64,000 bases of DNA from RYN-122 sp963761655 (GCA_963761655.1 CAVXHI010000001.1:248001-312000); one strand, 5' to 3'. Counted from the first letter of the stretch, positions 31,779 through 41,727 are shown. A program made the numbers and translations. Notes: generated by a model not told the origin, from the letters alone.

Positions 31779-33617
31779 CTAGAAGGCGGCCTCGTCGATC
31801 TGCATCAGCGACAGGTCGGTCGCCTCGGCGATGGCGCGGGCCGAGGTGAGGGTGGGGAAGACGGCCGACGCGAACCACTTCGCGGCGGCGACCTTGCCCT
31901 CGTAGAACGCCGTGTCGCGGGCGCTCGCGGTCGGCAGCGCGTCGAGGGCGACGGCGGCCTGGCGCAGCAGCAGCCAGCCGACGACGAGGTCGCCCAGGGC
32001 CATCAGCACGCGCGTGGTGTTGAGGCCGACCTTGTAGATGTTCTCGGTCTCCTCAGCCGAGCTCATCAGGTCGTTCACCATGTGGGTGACGATGCCGGAG
32101 CAGTCGTCGAGGGCGGTCCCGAGGAGCTCGCGCTCCCGGGTGAGGGTGCCGTTGCCGCGGTCGCCCTTGGCGAACTCCTGGATCTGCGCCGTCAGGCCCC
32201 CGAGCGCCTGGCCCTGGTCGCGCACGATCTTGCGGAAGAAGAAGTCCATGCCCTGGATCGTCGTGGTGCCCTCGTACAGCGTGTCGATCTTGGCGTCGCG
32301 GATGTACTGCTCGATCGGGTAGTCCTGGGTGAAGCCGGACCCGCCGAACACCTGCAGCGACGTCGCGAGCAGCTCGTAGGCCTTCTCCGAGCCGTAGCCC
32401 TTGACGATCGGCAGCAGCAGGTCGTTGAGGCGCACGGCGTCCTTGTCGACCTCGCCGGCGGCCTTGGACAGCTCGACCTTGTCCTGGACGCTGGCGGTGT
32501 AGAGCACCAGGGCGCGCATGCCCTCGGCCCAGGCCTTCTGGCGCATGAGCATGAGGCGGACGTCGGGGTGCTTGATGATCTCGACGCGGGGCGCGGCCTT
32601 GTCGGTCATCTTCGCGAGGTCCGGGCCCTGCTGGCGCTGCTTGGCGTACTCGAGGGCGTTGAGGTAGCCCGTCGACAGCGTGGAGATGGCCTTCGTCCCG
32701 ACCATCATGCGGGCGTACTCGATGACCTGGAACATCTGCGCGATGCCGTCGTGGACGTCGCCCACGAGGGTGCCGACCGCCGGCTGCTTCTCGCCGAAGG
32801 TGACCTCGCAGGTGGTGGAGACCTTGAGGCCCATCTTCTTCTCGACGCCGGTGACGTAGGCGCCGTTGCGCTCGCCCAGCTCGCCGGTCTCGAGGTCGAC
32901 CTGGAACTTCGGGACGAGGAACAGCGACAGGCCCTTCGTGCCCGGGCCGCCCTTGCCCTCGACGCCGACGGGACGGGCGAGGACGAGGTGGAAGATGTTC
33001 TCCGGCCAGTCCCACTCGGCCGAGGTGATGAAGCGCTTGACGCCCTCGAGGTGCCAGGTGCCGTCGGGCTGCTGGCGGGCGGTCGCCCGGCCGGCGCCGA
33101 CGTCGGACCCGGCGTCCGGCTCGGTGAGGACCATCGTGGCGCCCCAGCCGCGCTCGATCGCGAGCTCCGCGAAGCGCTTCTGGTCGGCGGTGCCGTTGGC
33201 GTGCAGGATCTGCGCGAAGGCCGGGCCGGCCGCGAACATGTAGATCGCGGGGTTGGCGCCGAGGACCATCTCGGAGAACGCCCAGATCAGCGAGGGCGGG
33301 GCGCCCATGCCGCCGAGCTCGGCCTCGAGCGGGAACTTGTCCCAGCCGCCGTCGTGGTACGCCTGGTAGCTCTTGAGGAAGCTCGCGGGCATCGTCACGG
33401 TGCCGGCGTCCTTGTCGAACACGGGCGGGTTGCGGTCGCTGTCGGTGAACGACGCGGCGAGGTCGTTGCTGGCGAGGCGCTCGGCCTCGCGCAGGACGTC
33501 CTTCGCGCTGTCGACGTCGAGCTCGGCGAACGGCCCCTGCCCGAGGGCCCGGTCCGCCCCGAAGACCTCGAAGAGGTTGAACTCGATGTCGCGCAGGTTG
33601 CTCTTGTAGTGGGACAT
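31779..33617 (-). CDS. Acyl-CoA dehydrogenase, FadE5 type
   Basis: The 612-residue enzyme starts MSHYKSNLRDIEFNLFEVFG, the characteristic N-terminus of long FadE5-like acyl-CoA dehydrogenases. It includes TEPDAGSDVG and FITSAEWDWPEN from the FAD and substrate site, a GTKGLSLFLVPKF segment, and the QVFGGSGFTQDYPIEQYIRD region of the flavin-binding helices. It oxidises fatty acyl-CoA at the alpha-beta carbons and passes electrons to electron-transfer flavoprotein. Length exceeds standard 380-residue ACADs because of N- and C-terminal additions typical of this class. Two repeat sites at 33661-33700 probably form its operator, and a 12-base core of one recurs before the EtfD-like gene. Confidence 0.93.
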   Translation of the reverse strand: MSHYKSNLRDIEFNLFEVFGADRALGQGPFAELDVDSAKDVLREAERLASNDLAASFTDSDRNPPVFDKDAGTVTMPASFLKSYQAYHDGGWDKFPLEAELGGMGAPPSLIWAFSEMVLGANPAIYMFAAGPAFAQILHANGTADQKRFAELAIERGWGATMVLTEPDAGSDVGAGRATARQQPDGTWHLEGVKRFITSAEWDWPENIFHLVLARPVGVEGKGGPGTKGLSLFLVPKFQVDLETGELGERNGAYVTGVEKKMGLKVSTTCEVTFGEKQPAVGTLVGDVHDGIAQMFQVIEYARMMVGTKAISTLSTGYLNALEYAKQRQQGPDLAKMTDKAAPRVEIIKHPDVRLMLMRQKAWAEGMRALVLYTASVQDKVELSKAAGEVDKDAVRLNDLLLPIVKGYGSEKAYELLATSLQVFGGSGFTQDYPIEQYIRDAKIDTLYEGTTTIQGMDFFFRKIVRDQGQALGGLTAQIQEFAKGDRGNGTLTRERELLGTALDDCSGIVTHMVNDLMSSAEETENIYKVGLNTTRVLMALGDLVVGWLLLRQAAVALDALPTASARDTAFYEGKVAAAKWFASAVFPTLTSARAIAEATDLSLMQIDEAAF

Positions 33618-33660
33618 GTGCCTGGAGCTCCCGTTCGGGACGGTGTGGGGGAGCACGGGT

Positions 33661-33700
33661 GTACTCGCCGGTAACATCGAGGGTATTACCCGCCAGTAAC
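33661..33700. promoter_or_regulatory. Putative operator: two related 15-mers upstream of the acyl-CoA dehydrogenase gene
   Basis: GTACTCGCCGGTAAC (33661-33675) and TTACCCGCCAGTAAC (33686-33700) match at 12 of 15 positions, lie in the same orientation with starts 25 bases apart, and have TTAC/GTAA-like dyad symmetry. They sit 44-83 bases before the start codon at 33617. The core TACTCGCCGGTA recurs exactly, inverted, at 52909-52920. A TetR-like lipid-metabolism regulator is a reasonable guess, but the protein is not identified. Confidence 0.6.
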
Positions 33701-33790
33701 AAGGGCAAGGCCGCCGGACCGGTGGGATGCTGGCCAGGACCAGCAGGGGCAGGCCGGGCGGACCGGCAGGGCGGGGCGCCGGAGGCTCCC

Positions 33791-34588
33791 GTGCCCGTGT
33801 CGCTCCCCCGCCCCGAGACCCGCCGCGTCCGGCGCAGCGTCCGCTGGGCCCTGCGCCGGGACCGTTGCCGCACGTGGCTGACCTGGACGGTCGCCCTGGC
33901 CGTCGCGGTCGGCCTGCCGCTGCTCCTCGTCGACGACGCCGAGTACCAGCTCGCCGTGCAGCAGGCCGGGCCGGTCGTCGTCGCTGCCGTGGTCGAGGTC
34001 GAGCAGACGAGGGGCGGACCGCTGGTCGACGTCCGCACCGGAGGGCGCCGCGCCGAGGTCTACGACACGCAGGGCACCGAGCCCCGGGTGGGCGCCCTGC
34101 TCCGCGTCGTCGTGGACCCGGACGACCCGACGACGGTGGTCCTGGCCGACGTGCGGCCCGACCCGCACCGCGCGCTGGTCGAGGGCCTCGTCGGCGGCGC
34201 GGCCGCGGCCCTGCTGCTGCTGGCCGCCGGGCTCGCGGTCGGCCGTGCCCCGCGTCCCGCCGTGCGGGCGGTGCGGACCGCGCTGCGCGGCAGCGGCGTC
34301 GTCGTGCGGCGCGGCTCGGTCGTGCACGCCCGGCAGGACGCACACCGGCGAGGGCGCGGGTACGCCCTGGTCCACGCCGGCCAGGGGGAGCGCTTCGTGG
34401 AGGCCGTCGTCGCGCTCGAGGACGGGGACACGGTCCCGGGCTGGTGGCGGGCCGTCGACGACGAGCTGCGCCCCGGCCGACCGGTCCTCGTGGTGGGCGA
34501 CCCGGAGAGCGGGTGGGTGCTGCTGTCCACGACGACGTGCGGTCCGTGCTGGCCGCACGCGCCGCTCGCCCCCTCGGCCGCCGTCTGA
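33791..34588 (+). CDS. Membrane protein of unknown function with two transmembrane helices
   Basis: The 265-residue product starts at GTG 33791, five bases after GGAGG. It has a basic N-terminus, one helix (LTWTVALAVAVGLPLLL), an extracytoplasmic stretch of about 95 residues with GGPLVDVRTGGRRAEVYDTQG and VVVDPDDPTTVVLADVRPDP, a second helix (LVGGAAAALLLLAAGLAVG) and a cytoplasmic domain of about 120 residues. It resembles DUF3592-like proteins in layout. No catalytic motif is visible. It is divergent from the acyl-CoA dehydrogenase gene and shares the region holding the putative operator. Confidence 0.7.
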   Translation: MPVSLPRPETRRVRRSVRWALRRDRCRTWLTWTVALAVAVGLPLLLVDDAEYQLAVQQAGPVVVAAVVEVEQTRGGPLVDVRTGGRRAEVYDTQGTEPRVGALLRVVVDPDDPTTVVLADVRPDPHRALVEGLVGGAAAALLLLAAGLAVGRAPRPAVRAVRTALRGSGVVVRRGSVVHARQDAHRRGRGYALVHAGQGERFVEAVVALEDGDTVPGWWRAVDDELRPGRPVLVVGDPESGWVLLSTTTCGPCWPHAPLAPSAAV

Positions 34589-34717
34589 GGGTCCGACGTG
34601 AGGACCGCCACGCCGCCCGTGCGCCCGTGTCCTCCTGCGCGTCGCCGGCCGTTCACCTGGCTCACCGACCGTGGGCCCAGCCCGGGTGCCGCCCGGGCGC
34701 GGCAGCAGGAGGACGAC

Positions 34718-36643
34718 GTGGCCACGGACGACGACGCGCGCGGGAGCGTGCTCGACCGGCGCAGCCTGATCAAGAGCGGGCTGGCCCTCGCCGGGGCCGG
34801 GACCCTGGCCGCCCTCACGCCGTCGGCGGCGCGGGCCGAGGAGCTGGCCCGGGCGACCGCGGCCACGAAGGCCGGCGTCTTCGGCTTCGGCGTCGCGAGC
34901 GGCGACCCCACCGGCACCGCGGTCGTGCTCTGGACGCGGGTGACGCCCAGCCCCGACGCCGTCCCGGGCAGCGGCCGCGGCGCCGCGACCACGGTCACCT
35001 GGGAGCTGGCCGCCGACGCCGCCTTCCGCAGGGTGCTGAGGACCGGCACGGTGCGCACCGACGCCGCCCGCGACCACACCGTCCACGTCGACGTCACGGG
35101 CCTGTCGCCCTACACGCGCTACTGGTACCGCTTCCGCGCGCTCGGCGCGACCAGCCCCGTCGGACGCACCCAGACCGCTCCCGACGACGGCCGCGTCCAC
35201 GCGCTGCGCTTCGGGGCGGCCAGCTGCGCCAACTTCACCGGCGGCTACTTCGCGGCCTACCGCCACCTCGCCCAGCGCGACGACCTCGACTTCGTGCTGT
35301 TCCTCGGCGACTACCTCTACGAGTACGGCAACGGCGCGGACCGCTACGGCCCGGAGGAGCTCGCCGGCACCCGCGACCACGTGCCGGCCGGCGAGATCGA
35401 GTCCCTCGCCGACTACCGGATGCGCTACGGCTGCTACCGGGCCGACCCCGACCTGCAGGCCGCCCACGCCCGCCACCCCTGGATCCTCATCTTCGACGAC
35501 CACGAGGTCGCCGACAACAGCTGGTCGGACGGCGCGGTCAACCACACCGCCTCCGCCGAGGGGTCGTACGCGGCGCGGCGCAGGCGGGCCTACCAGGCCT
35601 ACCTCGAGTGGATCCCGGTGCGGCTCCCCGACCAGAGCGTCCCCCACGTCGGGACCCGGTTCTGGCGCCGCTTCACCTACGGGCCGCTCGCCGACCTGTC
35701 CTGCGTCGAGTCCCGCCAGGCCCGCGACCAGCAGGTCAGCGCCACCGGCCCGCAGAGCGCCGCGCAGCTGGCCGACCCCGACCGTCACCTGCTCGACCCG
35801 CACGCCCTGACCTGGCTGCGGGACGGGATCGCGAGCACGCAGCAGGCCTGGCACCTCGTGGCGAACGCCGTCGTCCTCGCGCCCGTCCGGCTCCCCGCCC
35901 TGCCGACGGCCCCCGAGGCCCTGGCGATGCTCGGCACGACGGTCGTCACGGACGGCGGGGTCGTGTTCAACAGCGACCAGTGGGACGGCTACCAGGCCGA
36001 CCAGGAGGCGCTCATGGGCTCGCTCGCGACCTCCGGTGGCGACGTCGTCGTCCTGACCGGCGACATCCACAGCTCCTGGGCCAACGACCTCCCGCGCGAC
36101 GCCGGCACCTACGCCCCGGCCGGCCCGCTCAACAACAGCGTCGGTGTCGAGTTCGTGACGCCGTCGGTGACCAGCGACGGGTTCGCCGAGATCCTGGGCG
36201 GCCCGCAGCCCGCCCAGGCCGCGACGACGGCGTTCCAGGCCGCGAACCGGCACATCCGCTACCTCGACGGCGTCGGCCACGGGTACCTCGTCGTGGACGT
36301 GACGCCGCAGCGCGTGCAGACCGACTTCTGGCACCTGTCCGACCGCGTCGACCCGCGCGCGACCCAGCGCCTGGCGGCGTCCTGGCAGACGGTGCGCGGG
36401 AGCCGGCAGCTGTCCGAGGCCTCGGCCCCGATCGGCCGGCGCTCCGACTCCCCGCGGACGCTCGCCGTCGGGGCCGCCCCGACCCGCAGCCCCGCCCCGG
36501 CCCCGGCGCCCGCGAGCGCGCCCTCGACCGGCCAGCTGCCGTCGACGGGAGGCGGCCCGGCGCTCCCGGTCGCGGCCGCTGCCCTGCTCGCCGCCGCGGT
36601 CTTCCGCCGCAGGACGGCCGGAGAGGGCAGGATCCCCTCGTGA
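34718..36643 (+). CDS. PhoD-like alkaline phosphatase, Tat-exported, LPxTG-anchored
   Basis: The 641-residue enzyme has a Tat signal (LDRRSLIKSGLALAGAG), an N-terminal fibronectin-like domain, and PhoD catalytic motifs FLGDYLYEYG, IFDDHEVADNSWSDG and VLTGDIHSSW that bind iron and calcium. It ends with a cell-wall sorting signal: LPSTG followed by a hydrophobic stretch and FRRR. It should be released outside the membrane and linked to peptidoglycan by sortase, where it would free phosphate from diesters or monoesters. The start GTG 34718 follows AGGAGG by five bases; an in-frame upstream ATG at 34598 lacks such a site. The stop overlaps the next phosphatase as GTGA. Confidence 0.9.
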   Translation: MATDDDARGSVLDRRSLIKSGLALAGAGTLAALTPSAARAEELARATAATKAGVFGFGVASGDPTGTAVVLWTRVTPSPDAVPGSGRGAATTVTWELAADAAFRRVLRTGTVRTDAARDHTVHVDVTGLSPYTRYWYRFRALGATSPVGRTQTAPDDGRVHALRFGAASCANFTGGYFAAYRHLAQRDDLDFVLFLGDYLYEYGNGADRYGPEELAGTRDHVPAGEIESLADYRMRYGCYRADPDLQAAHARHPWILIFDDHEVADNSWSDGAVNHTASAEGSYAARRRRAYQAYLEWIPVRLPDQSVPHVGTRFWRRFTYGPLADLSCVESRQARDQQVSATGPQSAAQLADPDRHLLDPHALTWLRDGIASTQQAWHLVANAVVLAPVRLPALPTAPEALAMLGTTVVTDGGVVFNSDQWDGYQADQEALMGSLATSGGDVVVLTGDIHSSWANDLPRDAGTYAPAGPLNNSVGVEFVTPSVTSDGFAEILGGPQPAQAATTAFQAANRHIRYLDGVGHGYLVVDVTPQRVQTDFWHLSDRVDPRATQRLAASWQTVRGSRQLSEASAPIGRRSDSPRTLAVGAAPTRSPAPAPAPASAPSTGQLPSTGGGPALPVAAAALLAAAVFRRRTAGEGRIPS

Positions 36644-38577
36644 ACCGCACCCCTGACCTCGGCGAGATCCCGAACGTCGGCGTGCCCGCGCAGGTCATGG
36701 CCGGCGCGAGCATCGCCGAGCAGCAGGACTGGGTGGCCGGCTACCTGCGCCGGCACCCGGTCAGCCGCCGCTCCGCCCTCAAGGGTGCCGGCGCCCTCGT
36801 CGCCGCCCTCGCCGTGAGCACCGACCCGTGGGCGCGCTCGCTGTCCCGGGCCTACGCCGCCGACGGCGTGACCGTCGTCGGGCGACGGCTGTCCTACGGC
36901 AACGACCCCCGCACCCAGATGCGGGTCGCGGGCGAGCTGACCGGCACGCCCCCCACCGGCAAGGTCCTGCTCGACCTCGGCCGCGACACCCGCTACGGCA
37001 CGGCCGTCCCCGTCGAGGTCCGCCGACTGCTCTCGCAGGTCCCGTCGGCGGGGCCCGCCGTGCTCGGCGCGGAGCAGTCCTTCGTGCACGCCGCCCTCGA
37101 CGGCCTCGCCCCCGGCACGACGTACCACTACCGGTTCCGCCTGCCCGACGGCACGGTCACGAAGGACGCCGTCCTCACGACCGCCCCGGCCAGGGGCGGT
37201 GTCGCGGCGCCGTTCACGTTCACGGCGCTCGGCGACCACGGCACCGACGTCCGGGACCCCCGCTCCGGCAGGGACGTCCGCAACTCCTACGACGCCGACG
37301 ACACCCGCCGGGCCGCGATGCCGGCCACCGCGCTGGTCGGGCGCATCGCCGCCGAGGCACCGGCGTTCCACCTGCTGGCCGGCGACATCTGCTACGCCGA
37401 CGCCCAGGGCCTCGGCGCGCCCGAGACGTACAGCACGGGCCTGGCGCAGACCAACGACTACGACCCGTTCGCCTGGTCGTCGTACTTCGCCATGATCGAG
37501 CGCAGCGCGGCCAGCACCCCGTGGATGTTCACGACCGGCAACCACGACATGGAGGCGCTCTACGGGACCCCGCAGAACACGCCGCCTCGGGTCGACACCG
37601 CCCACGGCTACGGCGGCCACGTCCAGCGCCTCGACCTGCCGACCAACGGCCCGAGCGCCTGCCCGTCGGTCTACTCGTTCGTCCACGCGAACGTCGCGGT
37701 GCTCAGCCTGGACGCCAACGACCTGTCTGCGGAGATCCCCGCCAACTCCGGCTACAGCGGCGGGACGCAGCTCACCTGGATCGAGCAGCGGCTGGCGGCC
37801 TTCCGGGCCGACCCCGCGGTGGACTTCATCGTCTGCTTCTTCCACCACTGCGCGTTCTCGACCAGCAAGACGCACGCCTCCGACGGCGGCGTCCGCGACG
37901 CGCTGGCCCCCCTGTTCGACCGCTTCTCGGTCGACCTCGTGGTGCAGGCGCACAACCACCAGTACGAGCGCACCAACCCGATCCGCGGCGGGACGTCGAC
38001 CCGCCAGGCCCCGGACCGCTCCACCGTCCGCCCGGCCACCGACGGCACCACGTACGTGCTCGTGGGCTCGGGCGGCCGCCCGCGGTACTCCTTCCAGGAC
38101 GGCAGCACCGAGCGCTACCGCGGCGACGGCGTGACCGACACGAGCGCCGGCGCCGGCCCGCAGGTGACGAACAGCTACGTCTGGCGGGGCCCCGGCGCCG
38201 ACACCTCCCCCCTGCGCAACCCGCTCGTGCAGGAGCCCGAGAGCGTCGACTGGTCGCAGGTCCGCTACGCCGACTACGCCGTCCTGGCCGTCGACGTCGT
38301 GCCGGCCGGGCCGGGGCAGCTCACGACCATGACGCTGCGGGCCGTGACCGACCGCGGCACGGAGATCGACCGGCTGGTGCTCGAGCGGCGCGTCCGCGCC
38401 CGCGCAGCCGCCGCACCCGGCCCGTCCCGGCCGGCCTCCCCGTCGCCCGCCCCGACGCCGGACCGCGGGCGCCTGCCGGCGACCGGCGTGGACCGCGAGG
38501 TGCTCGTCGTCGGGCTCGGCGTGGGGGCGGCAGCCGCCGCGGCCGCCCTCGCCGCCCGCAGCGACGGGACCGGCTGA
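36640..38577 (+). CDS. Purple-acid-phosphatase-like metallophosphoesterase, Tat-exported, LPxTG-anchored
   Basis: The 645-residue product has a Tat-type signal (RRSALKGAGALVAALAVST), an N-terminal fibronectin-like domain and the five-block metallophosphatase signature: ALGDHG, AGDICYAD, TGNHDME, CFFHH and QAHNHQYER. These ligate a two-metal centre. The C-terminus carries LPATG and a hydrophobic tail ending in a single arginine, a somewhat weak sorting signal. It is GTGA-coupled to the PhoD-like gene, so both are made together, probably for extracellular phosphate scavenging. No Pho box was identified. Confidence 0.9.
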   Translation: MNRTPDLGEIPNVGVPAQVMAGASIAEQQDWVAGYLRRHPVSRRSALKGAGALVAALAVSTDPWARSLSRAYAADGVTVVGRRLSYGNDPRTQMRVAGELTGTPPTGKVLLDLGRDTRYGTAVPVEVRRLLSQVPSAGPAVLGAEQSFVHAALDGLAPGTTYHYRFRLPDGTVTKDAVLTTAPARGGVAAPFTFTALGDHGTDVRDPRSGRDVRNSYDADDTRRAAMPATALVGRIAAEAPAFHLLAGDICYADAQGLGAPETYSTGLAQTNDYDPFAWSSYFAMIERSAASTPWMFTTGNHDMEALYGTPQNTPPRVDTAHGYGGHVQRLDLPTNGPSACPSVYSFVHANVAVLSLDANDLSAEIPANSGYSGGTQLTWIEQRLAAFRADPAVDFIVCFFHHCAFSTSKTHASDGGVRDALAPLFDRFSVDLVVQAHNHQYERTNPIRGGTSTRQAPDRSTVRPATDGTTYVLVGSGGRPRYSFQDGSTERYRGDGVTDTSAGAGPQVTNSYVWRGPGADTSPLRNPLVQEPESVDWSQVRYADYAVLAVDVVPAGPGQLTTMTLRAVTDRGTEIDRLVLERRVRARAAAAPGPSRPASPSPAPTPDRGRLPATGVDREVLVVGLGVGAAAAAAALAARSDGTG

Positions 38578-38601
38578 CCCCCGACCCGCCCCGACACGCG
38601 C

Positions 38602-38637
38602 CGAGGGCGGCGTCCCCGGCTGGGGACGCCGCCCTCG
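38602..38637. terminator. Strong bidirectional terminator
   Basis: GAGGGCGGCGTCCCC at 38603-38617 pairs perfectly with GGGGACGCCGCCCTC at 38622-38636 around GGCT, with one further outer C-G pair. It lies between the convergent phosphatase and BNR-repeat genes. Confidence 0.92.
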
Positions 38638-38659
38638 AGCGGTCGGGACGGGGCTGCCG

Positions 38660-41539
38660 CTAGGGCAGGACCAGGCGCTGCGCACCGCGGCCGTAGGACG
38701 CGGCGACGAGCTCCTTGGGGTTGCGCGGGCTCAGGTTGAGCCGGAACACCGGCGCGGCCGGCAGGCCGACGCCCAGGACCGTCCAGGTCCTCGTGCCGTT
38801 CTTCAGGTACGCCACGCCGAGGTCGTTGGCGACGACGAGCCCGCCCTGGAACGGGAAGGCGTCGTTCGCGCCGACGTCCGGGAGGTTGAACGAGACGTCG
38901 GTGAAGGTCTCGCCGGCGTCGGTGCTCTTGAAGACGTGGCCGGTGCCGACCTTGCTGACGTCGTCGCCGAGGGAGCCCGGCGGGATCCAGCGCCGGCCGT
39001 ACCCGCCGAGCGTGACGTAGACCGTGCGGGCGTTCGCCGGGTCGATGCGCACCGAGTTGATGTAGCGCTTCGGCAGGCCCTTGGCCTTGGCGACGTGCCA
39101 GCCGTCGGTGCTGCCGGCCTTGCCCGGCTTGCTGCCGCCGACGTTCGTCGCGATGCCCGAGGAGAACGGGACGCCGCCGGTGACGATGTCGCAGTAGCCG
39201 CAGAACGCCGCGTAGCTGGCGTTCCCCCGGGTGTCGACCGCGGACGGGGAGTTGTCCGGGTCGCCGTCCCCGGCCGTGGCGCCGGCGACGCCGGGCTGGG
39301 TGCGGGTGCCGAGGTCGTAGACCTGGGCCCAGTCGACCCGGTTCGGGGAGTACAGCTGCTCGTCGACCGGGCCGACGCCGGTGGGGCTGTTCGGCACCAC
39401 GCCCGTGGTGGTCTCCGCGAGGAAGCGGCCGCCGGCGATCAGGTGCTTCGCGTCGGTCGGGTCCATGCGGAACGGCGCGGAGAACAGCGCTGCGGTGACG
39501 TCGTCGGGCGCCGCGCTGCTCCAGCTCTTGCCGCCGTCGGTGGTGACGTTGATGTCGCCGTTCGTGTACTCCTCGTACCAGGTCTTGCTGTTGTCCGGGT
39601 CGATGGCGACGAAGAAGCCGTCACCGCCGTAGGCCATGATCTGCTTGCCGGCGGGGGTGATGACCGCGGAGCCGTTGTCCTGCAGGCCCATGACCGCGGT
39701 GCCGTCCTTGGCCATCGCGACGTCGTAGGGCAGCAGCGTGGTGAAGCCGTCGTTGTTGCCCTTGCCCCACTTGTCGTTGTCGAGCTCCTCGCCGGCGGCG
39801 AGCGTCTGCTTGTAGACGCCGCCGTCGTTGCCGGCGAGCAGGGTGACGCCGGCGCCACCCCGGGTCGGGGCCCACAGACCGGCGTGCTGGTCGGGGTGGG
39901 TGGTGTCGCCGAGGGGCTCGGTGGGCTTGTTCGACAGCGGGCAGACCGGCGCGCCGGTGCTCAGGCCGCCGCAGGCGTCCTCGGAGAAGTACCGGCCGAC
40001 GACGCTGTACTGCCCGGTGTTCGGGACCGCCGGGAGCGCTCCGCTCCCGCTCCAGACCTCCTCGAGGCCGAAGGCCAGCCGGGTCGGGGCGCCGTCGGCG
40101 TCCGCGCTCGACGGGTCGGGCGTGATCCAGCTGTTGTACCAGGACTGGATGCCCGGGGCGTAGGTCGCGCCCTGGGCGCCCTGCAGCGCGCTGCCGCCGG
40201 CCGGGGTGGCCAGCTGGGTGGCGTCGGCGAGCCTGGTCCAGCTCTCGCCGAAGTCCTTGGAGCCGTAGAGGCCGTCCAGGACGGTGTTGTTCGGGGCGCC
40301 CGGGTTCGGCAGGCCGAGGGCGAAGGTGTCGCCGTTGAACTTGGACTGGTCCTGCACGAGCGCGTAGACGTAGCCGTGGTCCTGCTTCGGGCCGAGCGCG
40401 GCGCCGAGCGAGGTGCGCCCGACGACGTCGTCGGCGGCGAAGCCGGGGGCGTTGCTCTTGAAGGCGAAGCTGCCGGGCAGGCCGGTGGCCGAGCTGTACA
40501 GGCCGTTGCGGGGGGACTGGGGCTTGCCGAGCGCGTTCGGCTTGAGGCCCGCGCGCCAGCCGACGGCCGCGAGGACGGCGCCGCCGCCCTTGCCCGCCGC
40601 GTCGCTCTGCCGCACGGCGACGTCGGTGACGATGTTGGCGAAGAAGCAGGTGGGCTTCGTGGTGTCGGTGCACGTGGTCGGCAGCACGACGTTGCGGAAG
40701 CTCTTGCCGGAGTCGGCCGAGCGGTAGAGGCCCTTGCTGGTCGCCGCGTAGACGACGGTCGGGTGCTTGGCGTCGTAGGCGAAGGAGAAGGTCAGGGTGC
40801 CGGCGGGGACGCCGGTGGCCTTGATCCAGTGCTTGCCGCCGTCGACCGTGCGGAAGACGCCCTGGCCGGAGTACGACGTGCCGCCGAAGGCGGGGTCGCC
40901 GGTGCCGGCGAGCAGGGTGCGGGTCGTGCCCGAGATCAGGTAGGCCACGGCGCCGGTGACCTGGGTCGGGAGCTTGTCCCCGATCGAGCGCCAGTTCCCG
41001 CCGCCGTCCGAGGTCGACCAGATGCCCCCGTTGGCGACCGCGGCGAAGTAGTGCCCGTTGACCGCGGGGTCGTAGGCGAGGTCCTCGACCCGGCCGGCGA
41101 GGTCGTTCAGCCCGAGACCGTTGACCTGGTCGTAGCCCTCGACGTTCGAGTCCAGCGGGCCCTTGCCCAGCGGGTTCCAGCGCGAGCCGGAGCCGGTGAC
41201 GGCGAGCGAGCGCTGCGCGGCGGTCGCCGCCTCGAGGGCGCCGTCGCGGTACTGGTAGCCGCCGCCGGAGCGACGGGCGGCCAGTGCCGCGTTCATCGCC
41301 ATGACCTCGGCGGGCGGCTCGGGAGCGAGGGCGGGGCGGCAGACCGCGGGCAGGGCGCCGGCGGCGGCCCGGGCCAGCGGGTCGCTGGTCGTCGCGCCGC
41401 GCTCGAGGATCGTGCCGGCAGGGCAGGCCGGGCGGGGCGCGGCCGACGAGACGGCGGCGCTCCCCGGCAGGCCGACCACGCCGACGGTCAGTGCTGCTGC
41501 CGCCGCCAGGGCGACGGGCAGTGCGGTGCGCTTGCGCAC
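38660..41539 (-). CDS. Secreted BNR/sortilin-like beta-propeller protein (glycoside-hydrolase-like)
   Basis: The 959-residue protein starts at GTG 41539 after GGAGG and has a Sec signal (VALAAAAALTVGVVGLPGSA). Its body consists of repeated Asp-box or BNR motifs such as WSTSDGGGNWRS, FRTVDGGKHWIK, YRSADSGKSFRN, VTTDGGKSWSS and FKSTDAGETFTD, which build beta-propellers like those of sialidases, xyloglucanases and sortilin. Catalytic residues of a specific glycosidase are not recognisable, so enzymatic activity is unproven. It is exported and not visibly anchored. It stands alone between a terminator and a divergent PP2C gene. Confidence 0.85.
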   Translation of the reverse strand: MRKRTALPVALAAAAALTVGVVGLPGSAAVSSAAPRPACPAGTILERGATTSDPLARAAAGALPAVCRPALAPEPPAEVMAMNAALAARRSGGGYQYRDGALEAATAAQRSLAVTGSGSRWNPLGKGPLDSNVEGYDQVNGLGLNDLAGRVEDLAYDPAVNGHYFAAVANGGIWSTSDGGGNWRSIGDKLPTQVTGAVAYLISGTTRTLLAGTGDPAFGGTSYSGQGVFRTVDGGKHWIKATGVPAGTLTFSFAYDAKHPTVVYAATSKGLYRSADSGKSFRNVVLPTTCTDTTKPTCFFANIVTDVAVRQSDAAGKGGGAVLAAVGWRAGLKPNALGKPQSPRNGLYSSATGLPGSFAFKSNAPGFAADDVVGRTSLGAALGPKQDHGYVYALVQDQSKFNGDTFALGLPNPGAPNNTVLDGLYGSKDFGESWTRLADATQLATPAGGSALQGAQGATYAPGIQSWYNSWITPDPSSADADGAPTRLAFGLEEVWSGSGALPAVPNTGQYSVVGRYFSEDACGGLSTGAPVCPLSNKPTEPLGDTTHPDQHAGLWAPTRGGAGVTLLAGNDGGVYKQTLAAGEELDNDKWGKGNNDGFTTLLPYDVAMAKDGTAVMGLQDNGSAVITPAGKQIMAYGGDGFFVAIDPDNSKTWYEEYTNGDINVTTDGGKSWSSAAPDDVTAALFSAPFRMDPTDAKHLIAGGRFLAETTTGVVPNSPTGVGPVDEQLYSPNRVDWAQVYDLGTRTQPGVAGATAGDGDPDNSPSAVDTRGNASYAAFCGYCDIVTGGVPFSSGIATNVGGSKPGKAGSTDGWHVAKAKGLPKRYINSVRIDPANARTVYVTLGGYGRRWIPPGSLGDDVSKVGTGHVFKSTDAGETFTDVSFNLPDVGANDAFPFQGGLVVANDLGVAYLKNGTRTWTVLGVGLPAAPVFRLNLSPRNPKELVAASYGRGAQRLVLP

Positions 41540-41727
41540 GCGTCCTCCGGAGGGGGTGGGGTCCCGGCGCGGAGAGCGCGCGGGTCGTCGTCCAGTACGC
41601 CACGGGAAGCGCCTCCGCGACACCGGGACCGGGAACTGTCACGGACCTCACACCCGGCCGGTCACCCTGACGGGGCCTGGACACGTGCGGGACGCTCCAC
41701 CAGGCTTCGAGGAGGGGGTGGACCGCC

